Assembly: GCA_034509425.1 (NCBI GenBank)
Contig: JAVTVJ010000142.1
Span: forward strand, 1,048,501-1,112,500
DNA length: 64,000 nucleotides
Source of the DNA: Eopsaltria australis
Lineage: Eukaryota; Chordata; Aves; Passeriformes; Petroicidae
Reading direction: 5' to 3'
Part shown: positions 63,306 to 64,000 of the stretch, in pieces
Numbering within the stretch: position 1 is the stretch's first letter
Layout: each line of letters starts with the position of its first letter
Notes under the pieces: model-generated
What the model was told of the DNA's origin: nothing
Database searches by the model: none
What the model saw: only the letters and a program-made list of their open reading frames with translations
Position numbers and translations under genes: made by a program

Positions 63306-64000
63306 TGCCTTTCTTTTTTTACCTACTCTACAGTTCACAAACATGTGTGGCATCTTACTGTGCTAGGTGCTTGCTCTATCTATCAGATAAAATAGATAAT
63401 CCTATCACAATTTAGTAGCAGAGGGCATATTTGATTCTATATTTACTTTATCGCTTTTTACCCTTTTTTGAAATCAAGCAGATGTATTTTGGGAGTGTGT
63501 GGAAAATGGACAGGTATTTTGAAGACACATACAGCTGTATTTCTTCAAACAAAAAGGTAAATATTAGCCAACCAGGTGATTTGCTGTCCTACAAAGCATT
63601 CTTAAATGATGCAACCTTGCAAACTCACCTTCTATGTATTAAGGAACTGCCTTTTTTTCTGTTACTGATATCAGAAGTGAAAAACAAAATTAGATCAATC
63701 AGTTTATCCTACATTAAAGGCAAGAGAATTGGGGATGATGTCATTCCAGAACAATGCCATATTAGGATGACATATGCCATATGCATTCCAATCTTTAACA
63801 TTAAGTATAGAAGCATCTTTAGGGCATGCCCTTATTAATGTTTTTTTTTTATTTTGAAGACAGAAAGTATTAAATGCAGTATTGGAAAAATGCTTAGTAG
63901 GAGAATACATATTAAAAACATTATTGCTGTTGAATACTTAATGACTATCTTTGCAAGAGTTGGAAGTGGAGTTTTATAGAAGAACAATCTTTAGGGTTTG

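Larger units (their letters stand above)
57661..64000. other. Unique AT-rich non-coding DNA
   Basis: No gene or interspersed repeat is recognised to the end of the window. It holds a T17 tract, two overlapping hairpin-forming inverted repeats near 60660-60700, and TA-rich microsatellite runs. Plus-strand frame 63431-63838 (135 codons) resembles nothing known. Confidence 0.5.

Noticed and set aside
63431..63838. Plus-strand open frame of 135 codons, the longest in the window.
   Set aside because: No recognisable motif or family, and overlapped by a minus-strand frame. Treated as chance.
1..64000. Prokaryotic features, CRISPR arrays, integrated phage or operons.
   Set aside because: No regularly spaced repeats, no long adjoining open frames and no ribosome-binding-site layout were seen. 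The sequence is vertebrate in character.

Overview
This window looks like vertebrate nuclear DNA, most likely from a bird and probably a passerine. The composition is AT-rich, the longest open frames are only about 130 codons, and nothing is laid out like bacterial genes. The recognisable interspersed repeats are bird types: several dead CR1 LINE pieces, a retroviral LTR whose layout I recognise from bird genomes, and a short element with a tRNA-Ile-like head joined to a CR1-type tail. That head and tail arrangement is what is known for the passerine SINE TguSINE1. All family assignments come from recognising the sequence by eye; no database search was run.

I find no protein-coding exon I can defend. 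The region reads as a gene desert or a very long intron. Left to right: unique AT-rich DNA (1-4264); a CR1 3' end on + (4265-4718); a solo-LTR-like element on - (about 5685-6227); unique DNA with a purine tract (9895-10027); a CR1 reverse-transcriptase piece on + (17000-17387) followed by a CR1 3' end on - (17560-17698); unique DNA; a second LTR-like GC-rich block on - (about 27895-28310) beside a CR1 endonuclease piece on + (28577-28972); the tRNA-Ile SINE on - (33192-33314); a long CR1 piece on + (36255-37101); unique DNA with possible conserved regulatory blocks and a perfect CTCF-core match (40274-40286); a CR1 3' end on - (45836-46200); unique DNA; and the longest CR1 copy on + (56420-57660), whose parts are out of normal order. 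The rest, to 64000, is unique AT-rich DNA with short simple repeats.

No gene set works together here. The functional candidates are non-coding: one CTCF-core match and several stretches dense in homeodomain, octamer and forkhead-like words. All mobile-element copies examined carry stops, indels or lost catalytic residues and are fossils.
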